Assembly: GCF_040744945.1 (NCBI RefSeq)
Contig: NZ_CP160453.1
Coordinates: 5,332,001-5,396,000, forward strand
Length of the DNA stretch: 64,000 nucleotides
Source: Saccharothrix sp. HUAS TT1
Lineage (GTDB): Bacteria; Actinomycetota; Actinomycetes; Mycobacteriales; Pseudonocardiaceae
Direction: 5' to 3'
In this document: positions 1 through 7,897 of the stretch, piece by piece
Layout of the letters: every line of letters begins with the position of its first letter
Numbering within the stretch: the stretch's first letter is position 1
Program-made: the position numbers and the translations under genes
The notes under the pieces: generated by a model
Seen by the model: the letters and a program-made list of their open reading frames with translations, nothing else
Databases searched by the model: none
What the model was told of the DNA's origin: nothing

Positions 1-207
1 GGGTCGGTAGATCCGAACCCCAAACAGCTCCTAGTCGAGGGCCACGGGTCTACCGGTGCCGGTCTGATCGCTGTCCAGGCGGGATCGCTGGTCCGGCGGG
101 TCCGCGAGGAGGCTCTGGTCCAGTGGTTGACCGACTCGGCGCTGTGGGGCCGGGACATCGAGGACGAGCGCTACCTGCTGCTCAGTGCGGGGCCTCACCG
201 CTCGTGA
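1..207 (+). CDS. C-terminal end of an unrecognised protein (cut by window edge)
   Basis: Reading frame 1 is open from the first base to a TGA at 205-207, giving 68 residues that end in LLLSAGPHRS. The stretch EALVQWLTDSALWGRDIEDE looks like ordinary folded protein, and its base composition matches its neighbours. The start lies outside the window, so family and length cannot be judged. I do not recognise the protein. It lies on the same strand as the AlbA_2-type gene at 460 but is separated from it by about 250 bases of repeat-containing DNA. Confidence 0.5.
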   Translation, partial: GSVDPNPKQLLVEGHGSTGAGLIAVQAGSLVRRVREEALVQWLTDSALWGRDIEDERYLLLSAGPHRS

Positions 208-323
208 CATGTCGATCTTGGCGACCTGCGGGTTCGCAGCTGTCTCACGACGATGTCACCCAAGATCAGTCTCAACTCCGTGGCAGTTCCTCGGCTTCGC
301 GCACCCGGGTGGACCGGGAAGCG

Positions 324-406
324 TGGTATCCGTTCCGCTCGAAGTTGGCGGAGGACCAGGCCGCTGACCTGCGGTCCGCCGGCTAGGTCCGTACAACCGG
401 CAGGTG
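324..406 (+). repeat. Imperfect direct repeat, left copy
   Basis: These 83 bases align without gaps to 1813-1895 at roughly 80% identity by eye. Shared blocks include CTCGAAGTTGGC, ACCTGCGGTCCGC and AGGTCCG. The two copies bracket the AlbA_2-type gene. In one frame this copy reads as a plausible protein tail ending SKLAEDQAADLRSAG, and the right copy keeps the ADLRSAG part. The repeat may therefore be a duplicated gene end rather than a transposon end. Confidence 0.6.
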
Positions 407-459
407 CAGGGTCCGGACTTACTGTAGATGGCGGAATCGGGAGAGCCTACTGTTGGATC

Positions 460-1743
460 ATGCCGATCAAGTCGTCCCGCATCCACGTCGAGCTGGGTCT
501 GGGGCCCGTCCCGCTGTCCTTCGAGATGGTCGCGCAGGCTGTCCAGGCCAGGATGGCCGAGGCCGAGGACCTGGACTGGAAGCAGGCTTTCCCCCCGCCC
601 GGGGTCGAGAAGAAGTGGTGGGACGCGGCCAAGGATGTGGCCGCGATGGCCAACACCGGTGGTGGCTTGATCGTCTATGGAGTCGCTGAACAGCGGGAAC
701 GGGCGGACCGGCTCGTCGGGGTCACTGACGGAGCGCAGGCGCAAGGCATGTTGCAGGCGTGGGTCACCCGGTGGGTCAAGCCCCTGGTCGACGGGTTGCG
801 CATCGAGGTGCTCGACAACCCGGACGGCGGGCCGGGCCTGGTTGTGGTCGCCGTGCCCGCAAGTCCGAACGCGCCCCACGTGGTGGGCGAGAAGAACGAG
901 ATGGGCTTCCCCTACCGCTACGGGGCGCACACCAACTGGATGACGGAGAACGAGATCGAGCGCGCCTACCGCGACCGGTCCGCCCGGCGCGCCGACGACC
1001 GGGGAGCCCTGACCGCGCTCATCGACGACCTCGCCGGTGAGCTCGACCTGGGCAACGACGTGTGGATGGCGGTCGCCACCCGTCCCCGCATCACGCTGCC
1101 GCCACCACGCGAGCGCGTGTCCGACCAGGCGACCGCGACCATCCGGGCCGCCAGGGAGGTGGCCGAGAAGATCTTCCCGGAGAAGCACGGCCGGTACTCG
1201 ACCCTGTCAGAACTGCTCCAAGGGGAAGGGCCGCGGGTCGGGCTGCGTCGATGGACCGTACGCTCGATCGACTGGCGCGATGAAGGACCGTTTGTGTGGG
1301 CTGCGGTCGAGCTGCACCAGGACGGCTCCATCGCCGTCCTGGTCTCCCTGAGCACCTTCGACCGTACTGCTCAGGTCCACGGGGCCCCCGACAACGCGTT
1401 GCCGGTCTCGGTCAGGCACATCGACTCCGTCATCGCCGAGGCGGTCGCCCTCTCCACCGCCCACATGCGCGCCCTCGTCGACGCCAGCACCGTCCAGGTC
1501 CGCGCCACGCTGTTGCGACCCCACGACCTCCAGGCCCACCCCCTGGCCGCCATCGCCAACCTGAGCAGCGACTTCCGACGAAGCTTCCACCATCCCCCCG
1601 AGTCGCGGCTGGTGAAACGCCCCGCTGCCGTGGAAGCCGAGTTCGCCACCGACGACGACGTCGAATACCTGCGCGCCGCAGCATGCCAACTCGCCGACGA
1701 CATCGACACCCAGTTCGGGATCAACGGATCGAGCATCTATTGA
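460..1743 (+). CDS. Schlafen/AlbA_2-type putative ATP- or nucleic-acid-binding protein
   Basis: This 427-residue protein starts at the ATG at 460 (MPIKSSRIHVE). The frame stays open upstream, but that part is low-complexity and unlike protein. Residues about 26-70 carry the AlbA_2 (Schlafen-like) pattern: an acidic residue and Lys in the LDWKQAF segment, then DVAAMANTGGGLIVYGV, the usual Asn-Thr-Gly-Gly-Gly turn before a beta strand. The remaining 350 residues are not recognised and hold no obvious membrane segment. AlbA_2 proteins are linked to nucleic-acid binding, and several occur in anti-phage loci. The setting here (direct repeats, recombinase debris, Wadjet 5 kb away) favours a mobile or defence role, which is inference. 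Confidence 0.6.
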   Translation: MPIKSSRIHVELGLGPVPLSFEMVAQAVQARMAEAEDLDWKQAFPPPGVEKKWWDAAKDVAAMANTGGGLIVYGVAEQRERADRLVGVTDGAQAQGMLQAWVTRWVKPLVDGLRIEVLDNPDGGPGLVVVAVPASPNAPHVVGEKNEMGFPYRYGAHTNWMTENEIERAYRDRSARRADDRGALTALIDDLAGELDLGNDVWMAVATRPRITLPPPRERVSDQATATIRAAREVAEKIFPEKHGRYSTLSELLQGEGPRVGLRRWTVRSIDWRDEGPFVWAAVELHQDGSIAVLVSLSTFDRTAQVHGAPDNALPVSVRHIDSVIAEAVALSTAHMRALVDASTVQVRATLLRPHDLQAHPLAAIANLSSDFRRSFHHPPESRLVKRPAAVEAEFATDDDVEYLRAAACQLADDIDTQFGINGSSIY

Positions 1744-1812
1744 TAGCGCGCCAGATCCGACGGCGGGCGCAGGCGCAGCCGTAGTGGCCCAGCAGCCACA
1801 GGGGAGGGCCAC

Positions 1813-1895
1813 CGGTGTCCGTTCCACTCGAAGTTGGCAGCCGCCTGAGCGGCCGACCTGCGGTCCGCTGGCCAGGTCCGGACAACTGGCAGGCG
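1813..1895 (+). repeat. Imperfect direct repeat, right copy
   Basis: This is the second copy of the repeat at 324-406, in the same orientation and 1489 bases downstream. Differences are scattered substitutions without indels, clustered in a 20-base central block. That suggests an old duplication. No open frame of note runs through it. Confidence 0.6.
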
Positions 1896-2034
1896 AAGAA
1901 CCCAGGCCTGGTCGAGTTCGAGCGTGTTCGGTCTGGGACGTGTCTTCGCGAACGTCGTCGGTTCGAGCCGACTCAGAAGGTCGCGGCGAGCGCGAAGACC
2001 AGAGGCAGGATCTGGACAGGCCAGGAGGTATCAC

Positions 2035-2163
2035 ATGGCAGCCGTCGGTGTAACAAACCCGGTGTTCGTCGCTTCAGGCCAGGATGGCAGCGCTGACGCT
2101 ACCCAGTTCGATCCGACTCCCGACGCGGTCAGGAGTGCAACGCTCATGAAAAGCGTCATGTGA
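2035..2163 (+). CDS. Possible small protein of 42 residues
   Basis: An ATG at 2035 follows a textbook ribosome site, AGGAGGT at 2024-2030, four bases before the start. The 42-residue product begins MAAVGVTNPVFVASGQDGS and ends ATLMKSVM. It has no Cys, no membrane segment and no recognised family. A GTG-started frame of 69 residues (2160-2369) overlaps its stop by four bases and could be a coupled second gene, but that product is rich in Ser, Thr and Asp and I cannot support it. The strong ribosome site is the only real argument for this gene. Confidence 0.3.
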   Translation: MAAVGVTNPVFVASGQDGSADATQFDPTPDAVRSATLMKSVM

Positions 2164-2690
2164 CCACCTCCTCGACGCTCACTGTCCGCCCGCTTGAGAC
2201 TGATGTGGGAGGCGACGTGAGTGAAAAGCAGGATGATCGCTATCGCGATCAGGTACGCATGGATGGAACCCAGCCCGAGGACACCCTCGCCTCAAGCGAC
2301 GAACACCCATCATCCTACCAACGAGCACCGACAGCCGGAAACGGTTTTCGGGTCGGGAGTACCCGCTGAGTTCACGATGTGCCCACTCCCGAACGCGACC
2401 TCGAAGGCCTCGGCCGAGGCTGCCGGAGCGCCTCCGAGGCCAACTCCAACTCAGGCACGCGGGGCGTTCTCCCGGCTGATTCCGGTGCCGCAGGCACCGG
2501 CCCGTCATGTATCCCGAACTCCACCACTACAGTAACTCCGCCAACCAGGTCCGAACACTGCCACCTTCGTCCGGACAGGACACATGGATCTGACCTGCGG
2601 ATTCTCACTCCCGTGACAGACCTGCCACACCCTGCCGTCAGGACTGAGAATCTGCCACGGAAGTTTGAGAACCTACAAAGCATGCGGTGA
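2164..2690. other. Stretch without a supported gene
   Basis: Several overlapping frames of about 100 codons exist on both strands, but their products are low-complexity and no frame shows consistent third-position GC. I see no tRNA, repeat or convincing promoter here. The PLD/DnaB-type gene ends at 2691 on the other strand. Confidence 0.4.
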
Positions 2691-4142
2691 TCAGTCGCGT
2701 AGGTCGGTGAACCGTGCGTAGTGCAGCTGGTGGGCGAGGGTGACGGTGGCTGTGGGGCCGCCGCGGTGTTTGGCGACTATCAGGTCCGCTTCGCCGGCAC
2801 GCGGGTCGTCGTACTCGTACTGGTCCGGACGGTGCAACAGCACGACCGTGTCCGCGACCTGCGCGATCGTGTCGGACTCGCGGAGGTCTCCCAACTGGGG
2901 ACGATGGTCCAGGCGGCCCTCGACGGCACGCCCGACCTCGCACGTCACCACGATCGGGATGTCCAGGTCCAGCGCGAGGGTCTTCAGTCGACGTGTCACC
3001 ACCGACACCTCGCGTTCCCGTCCTGCGCCGGGTTCCGTCCTTGCCCGCACCATGTTGAGCGGGTCGATCGCCACCAGGTGCAGCGCCTCGTCACGGGCCA
3101 GGGCGGTGGCCTCCTCGCACAGTGCGTCGAGGTCGGCCGACGGTGTGGCGTTGAGGATCAACGGTGCCTCGTGCACCTCGGTCACCCGCCGGGCCAGGCT
3201 CGTCCAGTTCTCGTCCGACATCCGCCCGGTGCGCATGTCACCGGGTCTGATCGACGCTTCGGCGCACAGGATTCGCTGCACGACGTCAATGCCGGGTTGG
3301 TCGAGGCAGAACAGCGCGCTGCGCAGCGAGTGCCGGATGGTGGCGTGGCGCACGAAGTCGAGCAGCAGCGTGCTGCGTCCCGAACTCGGCCGGCCGCCGA
3401 TTGCGGTCAACGTGCCGGGTGCCAGTCCGCCGGTCAGCTCGTTCAGGTCGGCGAACGGCGTCGGAACGCCGACGGGCAGACCGTCGCGGGACGCGACGGC
3501 GTCGATGCGGTCGATCGCGTCCTGAAGCCAGTCCTCCAACACCATCGACGGTGCCATGTCGACCCGCTGGGCGCCGGGCCGTCGGCGGGTGGTTCGGCGT
3601 CGCGTAAGCAGCAGCCTGGTCTCCTCGGAGACGCCGGTCGTCCCGGGCCTGTCGCGGAACGCTTCGATTCCGGCCAGCACGTCGTCGACGATCGGGGCTT
3701 CGGCCGGGTCGCGGGAGTCCAGGGTCACGGCCGCTTCGTGGTTGCCGGTCAGGCCGCCGCGGGTGAGGTTCGCCGACCCCACCCACGCCTCGGCGTGGCT
3801 GTCGGGGAAGTGGAGGTGGTAGGTCTTGGCGTTCTGGAACTCCTCGGGGTTCACCACGACCCGCAGCACGGCCCTGTCCCCGTAGGGCGCAAGAAGCTCG
3901 CTCAGCCGGACGAGCGCGTCCGGGTCGGCTTGGTCGGGGGCGCCGCCCGCAACGATCAGCACCTGGCCCTCTCGGTCGAGTAGTCCGAGCAGGTGCTGCT
4001 CGACGGTGTCCACCGCCGACAAGGTGAGGAATCCGGTACGGATCGTCGCCACGTCGGCCTCGGTCAAACGCGGGAGCAACCAGTCCTCGAACGTGGACCC
4101 GGTGACGACGGTGTCGATGTAGCGCACGGGATCTTCTACCAC
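2691..4142 (-). CDS. PLD-like / DnaB-type ATPase fusion protein with altered catalytic residues
   Basis: This 483-residue protein uses a GTG start at 4142. Residues about 15-180 form a phospholipase-D-like half with the typical AWVGSANLTRGG strand (119-130), but the usual HxK motif before it reads NAK (104-106), so the catalytic His is missing. A basic linker RRRTTRRRP (181-189) follows. Residues about 200-483 match the RecA-fold C-terminal domain of DnaB replicative helicases: entry LTGGLAPGTLTAIGG, P-loop GGRPSSGRST with Arg256 in place of the usual Lys, Walker-B-like LHLVAIDPLNM and a terminal KHRGGPTATV segment. The DnaB N-terminal domain is absent. Both halves are therefore recognisable but depart at key residues. 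Genomic setting suggests a defence or mobile-element protein; function is unknown. Confidence 0.65.
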   Translation of the reverse strand: MVEDPVRYIDTVVTGSTFEDWLLPRLTEADVATIRTGFLTLSAVDTVEQHLLGLLDREGQVLIVAGGAPDQADPDALVRLSELLAPYGDRAVLRVVVNPEEFQNAKTYHLHFPDSHAEAWVGSANLTRGGLTGNHEAAVTLDSRDPAEAPIVDDVLAGIEAFRDRPGTTGVSEETRLLLTRRRTTRRRPGAQRVDMAPSMVLEDWLQDAIDRIDAVASRDGLPVGVPTPFADLNELTGGLAPGTLTAIGGRPSSGRSTLLLDFVRHATIRHSLRSALFCLDQPGIDVVQRILCAEASIRPGDMRTGRMSDENWTSLARRVTEVHEAPLILNATPSADLDALCEEATALARDEALHLVAIDPLNMVRARTEPGAGREREVSVVTRRLKTLALDLDIPIVVTCEVGRAVEGRLDHRPQLGDLRESDTIAQVADTVVLLHRPDQYEYDDPRAGEADLIVAKHRGGPTATVTLAHQLHYARFTDLRD

Positions 4143-4250
4143 CTCAGGGCATCAGCTTGCATGCCGGTAGGTGGACAACAGCAGGTGTCCTCACTGCCAC
4201 GCTCCCCGAGTGGATCATCGGCCGCCACCCTGCCGGGTATGCCGGCGGTG

Positions 4251-4421
4251 GATGCCACTGCCATCGCGGTCCTGCGTTTCTTGTTCTACGGCTGAGCCTC
4301 CAGTCGCGGATACCAGGACCCGCGCACCTCGCGGACATGGCAGCCGGAAGTCGCCTACAGGCTCGCCGGAGAGCACGGCGCGATCATGGGCGACTACTTC
4401 CGTCCTACCCCATCTCGTTCT
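4251..4421 (+). pseudogene. Fossil N-terminus of a large serine recombinase
   Basis: The frame starting at 4251 reads AVLRFLFYG, then a TGA stop (4293-4295), then ASSRGYQDPRTSRTWQ and GEHGAIMGDYF. This matches the catalytic start of the serine recombinases elsewhere in the window: YGRCSTEGNQDPETSRGWQ at 28.6 kb and LRFAFYGRMSTSEYQD at 14.3 kb. The stop replaces the Arg of the YGR motif, consistent with a CGA to TGA change. After about 4421 the similarity disappears, so only some 55 codons survive. No gene is visible from here to 4705. Confidence 0.55.
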
Positions 4422-4705
4422 CCGACATCACCGACGAAGGGCCCGCCGATACCCAGAACTGCCGACCCCGACCCGCGTTCCCGCCGCGGGGCCACCCGCC
4501 TGACCTCGCTCGGGGCGACCGCGTGCGCCAGTTGCTGCGTCCTCCCGTCCGTCCTGGTCGCGGCCGGGACCGCGCCGTGGCCGGAGTGGGGCGGTTCGCG
4601 CAGTACCGACTGCGTCAAGGTGGTGGACCAGGTCTGCCCGGCGTCGTTGCCGGTGGCGGCCGGTAGATTCCGTTGCCTTCGACCTTGGGTTCGGGATGGG
4701 TGTGT

Positions 4706-5900
4706 ATGGACTTCTCGGTGCTTCCGCGCGGGCAGATCGAATGGATGGCGCTGATCGACGCTCTCAGCAGGACCGACGACCGGGTCGAGCGGCATTTCCT
4801 GGAGCTGAAGTCCGACGTTGACCTCACCGGGACGGCTGGCCGGACGAAGGTGGTCAAGTTCATCCTCGGCGCGGCCAACCGGGACCCGGACACCGCGGCC
4901 CGCTACCTCCAAGGGCACGCCCTGATGGTCCTCGGGGTCGCTCCCGGCGCGGTCACCGGCATCGCGCCGTTCGAGGCGATGGAGCTGGCCCGGTTCGTCG
5001 CCCGCTACACCGGCACGCCCGGCCCACGGTGGGACTTCGAGCGCATCCCCGCGGGTGAGGGCAGGGACGTCATCGTCATCGACCCGCCGACCGGCGGTCT
5101 GTGGACGTGCCTGAGCGACGGGCCCGAGAAGCTGACCGACGGGGCCATCTTCGTCCGGGCCGACGGGGAGACCCGACTGGCCAAGGGCGCGGAGATCCGC
5201 GCGATGGTCGACCGGAGCCGACAGTACACCGTCACCGCTGAGCTGGACGTGGCCGTCGTCGGCCGCGCGGTGCGGCACCCGCACGGCTACGAGGAGGTGC
5301 TGGAGGACTACCTCCAGGCGATCGCGAGCGGCTCGGCGAGGCATCGGCCCGCGCCAGGATCCGCGCCGGTGCTACCGGCCGGGTCGCCTGGCCCACCGCG
5401 TTCGCGTTCGGCGACCGTCGCGATCCGGAGCAGTTCCTGGCGGAGGTCGAGTCCTGGGAGCAGGAGGTACGGCAAGCCTGGCCGGCCGTTCTGAACCACC
5501 TCGCGGGCTACGCCGGACACGGCACCGTGCTGCGCATCCGCACTCCTCGGTGGTGTTCCCTGACCTAGGTGGGGACGTGTTCCGTCCGGCCGCCACGGGG
5601 ATCGGGGTGCTGTACCGCAATGACGGGTCGACGACGCTCACCGTGACGCTGGACGCGCTGCGTCCCCGAAGCGTGCACGACACCGACCCCGACGACTTCG
5701 CCCTGGTCGTCCACGCGCCCGACCTCACCGAGCTGCGCGGCACCTGGCGGATCACCGCGCGAGGACACCACCGCGTCTACGAGGGCGAGCTCACCATCCC
5801 CGTCGAGCAGTTGAACGACGTGGGAGAGGGGATCCGCGCCGCACTCATGCCCGAAGAGGACACCGACGACGGCCTAAATACCGAAGAGGACGAGGACTGA
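4706..5900 (+). pseudogene. Frameshifted AlbA_2/Schlafen-type gene
   Basis: The gene opens at ATG 4706 (MDFSVLPRGQIEW). It shows the AlbA_2 pattern RHFLELKSDVDL, then a nucleotide-binding-like turn FILGAANR and GHALMVLGV. After about codon 200 (near 5325-5345) the sensible reading moves to another frame, continuing AWPTAFAFGDRRDPEQFLAE and ending near 5566. Close to 5550 it moves again, into a frame running VVFPDLGGDVFRPA to the TGA at 5898-5900 with an acidic tail. Both shifts are in the same direction. Reassembled, the protein would be about 398 residues, close to the intact AlbA_2 gene at 460. Either this is a genuine pseudogene or the sequence has two indel errors. Confidence 0.6.
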
Positions 5901-6536
5901 TCCGACGTCGGTGATGTGCAGGCGCCTGGTGCCGTGTTCGAGGAATGCCAGTGCGTACAGGCACCTGCCGAGTACGGTATCGAGGTGGAGGAAGTCCGCC
6001 GCGATGATGCCACGGGCCTGGGCGGTGAGGAACTCCCGCCAGGTCGGACCGGCACGGCGGGGTGCCGGGTCGATGCCCGCGTGGTGCAGGATCCGCCAGA
6101 CCGTCGAGGCGGCGATGCGATGGCCGAGGCGGGCCAGTTCGCCCTGGATCCGTCGGTGACCCCACCGTGGGTTCTCTCTGGCGAGCCGCAGCACGAGTGT
6201 CTTGATCGCCGCTCGTGTCAGCGGACGCCCGGTACGTCGCCGCGTGGAGTGGTCCCACTTGCGGGCCACGAACCTGCCGTGCCAAGCGAGCAGGGTGCCC
6301 GGCGTGACCGGGAAGATCTCTGGCCAACGGCGACGGTCCACTACCCTGGACAGAGCGGCGAACCAGAACCGGTCCGCAGGCTCGTAACGGACCGGACCTG
6401 CGAGTTGCCGACGAAGGACCGTGTTCTCGTGCCGCAGCACGAGCAATTCGGCGTCCTTGGCCGCCTCGCTACGCAGCACCGCTGACGGGACGGACAGCAG
6501 CTTCCGGGTCGCCTTGTACAGTAGGCACACGATCAC
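5874..6536 (-). pseudogene. 3'-truncated IS transposase (integrase-core type)
   Basis: This 220-codon frame encodes the front of a single-ORF transposase of the IS3/IS481 integrase-core kind. It shows a leucine-rich helical start with ELLVLRHENTVLRRQL, a helix-turn-helix region with RRTGRPLTRAAIK and NPRWGHRRIQGELARLGH, then the first DDE strand at IIAADFLHLDTV followed by YALAFLEHGTRRLHIT. The sequence should go on for another 120-150 residues with the remaining catalytic Asp and Glu, but it stops soon after ITDVGSVLVL. The truncation lies where the frameshifted AlbA_2 gene ends on the other strand. No terminal inverted repeats were found. The element cannot move by itself. Confidence 0.7.
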
Positions 6537-6605
6537 CCGGCCATGCTCTCAAGACGGTGCAGCTTCGCTCTACCAGCGACGATGACTTTTCGAGCGGCAC
6601 AGGAA

Positions 6606-7889
6606 TTATGCAAGCTTTTCACGCACATCGACCAGGGGTATGTGTTCCTGCTCCAATCGCACCCCGACACCCCAGGTCCCGTCGCGCAATTGCGTGAGCA
6701 ACTCTGCTTCGTCCCGTGTCAACAACGTATCGACGTCCTCGGGTTCGGCTTGTGCTCGTTCAGAGCCCCATTTATCCCGGTTTTCCAAAAGCGTCTTCCG
6801 GTCCATCAGGACGGATTCGACGTGCGGCAACGAACGTTTCAACCTCGCCAGTATTCGTAACCCGTGCGTGTCGATATCGCCCCAGTACCGCAATCGCACC
6901 TGCGCCAGCCACGGTGCCTGTGCGGCGGTGTCCTCGGCCGCATAGCCACCACCGAAGAGGACCAGTCGCCCCACCGCGGTCGGCACGGCAGCGAACGACA
7001 CCTTGTTCTCCACCAGGACGACCTCGGAGATGCCAGCCTCGAGCGGGTCGAAGCCGGCAAGGATCGAGAGCGGCCACGCGACGTTCGCATGATCGGCCCA
7101 AGGCACGCCTAAGGCCCGACCGGCTCCACGAAGCTGGACCTGGCGGTCACGGGTCACGAAGCCGTACCGCTGCTCAAAGGTGGTGGCACCGGTGTCGATC
7201 GCCTGCTCGGGCAGGCACTCGTCGAGCAGTGTGCTCACCAACCCTCGACGCCGTTCCAGCAGCTTGGTGTCCACGCCGGGGACCGGGACCTGCCGCACGT
7301 CGACATCCGGCCGAGGGTGTTCGACCACCCAGGCGCACACCGCGAGTGCCGCGGGCCAGTCATCTGCCGCGTCGAGGACCGAGTGCGGCCGAGCGAGGGC
7401 GACCACCAGCGCAGCACGAGCCGTATCGGGCGCGGTCGCTTCGAGACACCGGGCGGCGGCCACGAGGTCGGCGAACCGAGCAGCCTGACGACGAGTGGGC
7501 GCGTCCAGCAATCCGAGTGTGATCTCAGGGCTGTCCAGCCAGGCGACGGCCGGGAGTTCCTGCCGTCCCAACGTGCGCGAGGTGATGGTTTTGGTCGCCA
7601 GCCGCCACCCGCGGTCGCGGGCGTCGTCCCGCAGCTTTCGCGTCCAGGCGCTGGCCGCCGCGAAGTGGTCCACGATCTCATCGCGGCCGGGGCCTCGCAG
7701 CCTGATCCTCATCGGAAAGGTCTGCTCTCGGGCGTTCGCGTTGTGCAGCGCTCGCAGCAGGACGCCGGAGTCGAACGCGCGCCGAGCGGCTTCGGTGATC
7801 GTCGAAGGTTGGGACCACCCCGGCTCCACCGTATGAGCACCCCTGGAACTGACGGTGTCCGGCTGCTCGTCGTGCTCGCGTGGGCTCAT
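6606..7889 (-). CDS. jetD: Wadjet anti-plasmid system nuclease JetD
   Basis: This 427-residue protein starts at ATG 7889, nine bases after the jetC stop; a GTG at 7895 is an alternative. The N-terminal part matches the DUF3322 region. The C-terminal DUF2220/Toprim-like part shows VVLVENKVSF, LVLFGGGYA and the metal-binding strand YWGDIDTHGLRILARL, followed by LPHVESVLMD. JetD is the nuclease subunit, related to the topoisomerase VI A subunit, that cuts small circular DNA once the JetABC SMC complex has extruded it. It is the last gene of jetABCD. The Toprim Glu and Asp residues are present, so it appears intact. Confidence 0.88.
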   Translation of the reverse strand: MSPREHDEQPDTVSSRGAHTVEPGWSQPSTITEAARRAFDSGVLLRALHNANAREQTFPMRIRLRGPGRDEIVDHFAAASAWTRKLRDDARDRGWRLATKTITSRTLGRQELPAVAWLDSPEITLGLLDAPTRRQAARFADLVAAARCLEATAPDTARAALVVALARPHSVLDAADDWPAALAVCAWVVEHPRPDVDVRQVPVPGVDTKLLERRRGLVSTLLDECLPEQAIDTGATTFEQRYGFVTRDRQVQLRGAGRALGVPWADHANVAWPLSILAGFDPLEAGISEVVLVENKVSFAAVPTAVGRLVLFGGGYAAEDTAAQAPWLAQVRLRYWGDIDTHGLRILARLKRSLPHVESVLMDRKTLLENRDKWGSERAQAEPEDVDTLLTRDEAELLTQLRDGTWGVGVRLEQEHIPLVDVREKLA

Positions 7890-7897
7890 GGTCACGG

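Noticed and set aside
4157..4666. Plus-strand frame of 169 codons between the PLD/DnaB and AlbA_2 genes
   Set aside because: Its product is a Pro/Arg/Gly-rich mix. The real protein trace in this stretch is the recombinase fossil in a different frame.
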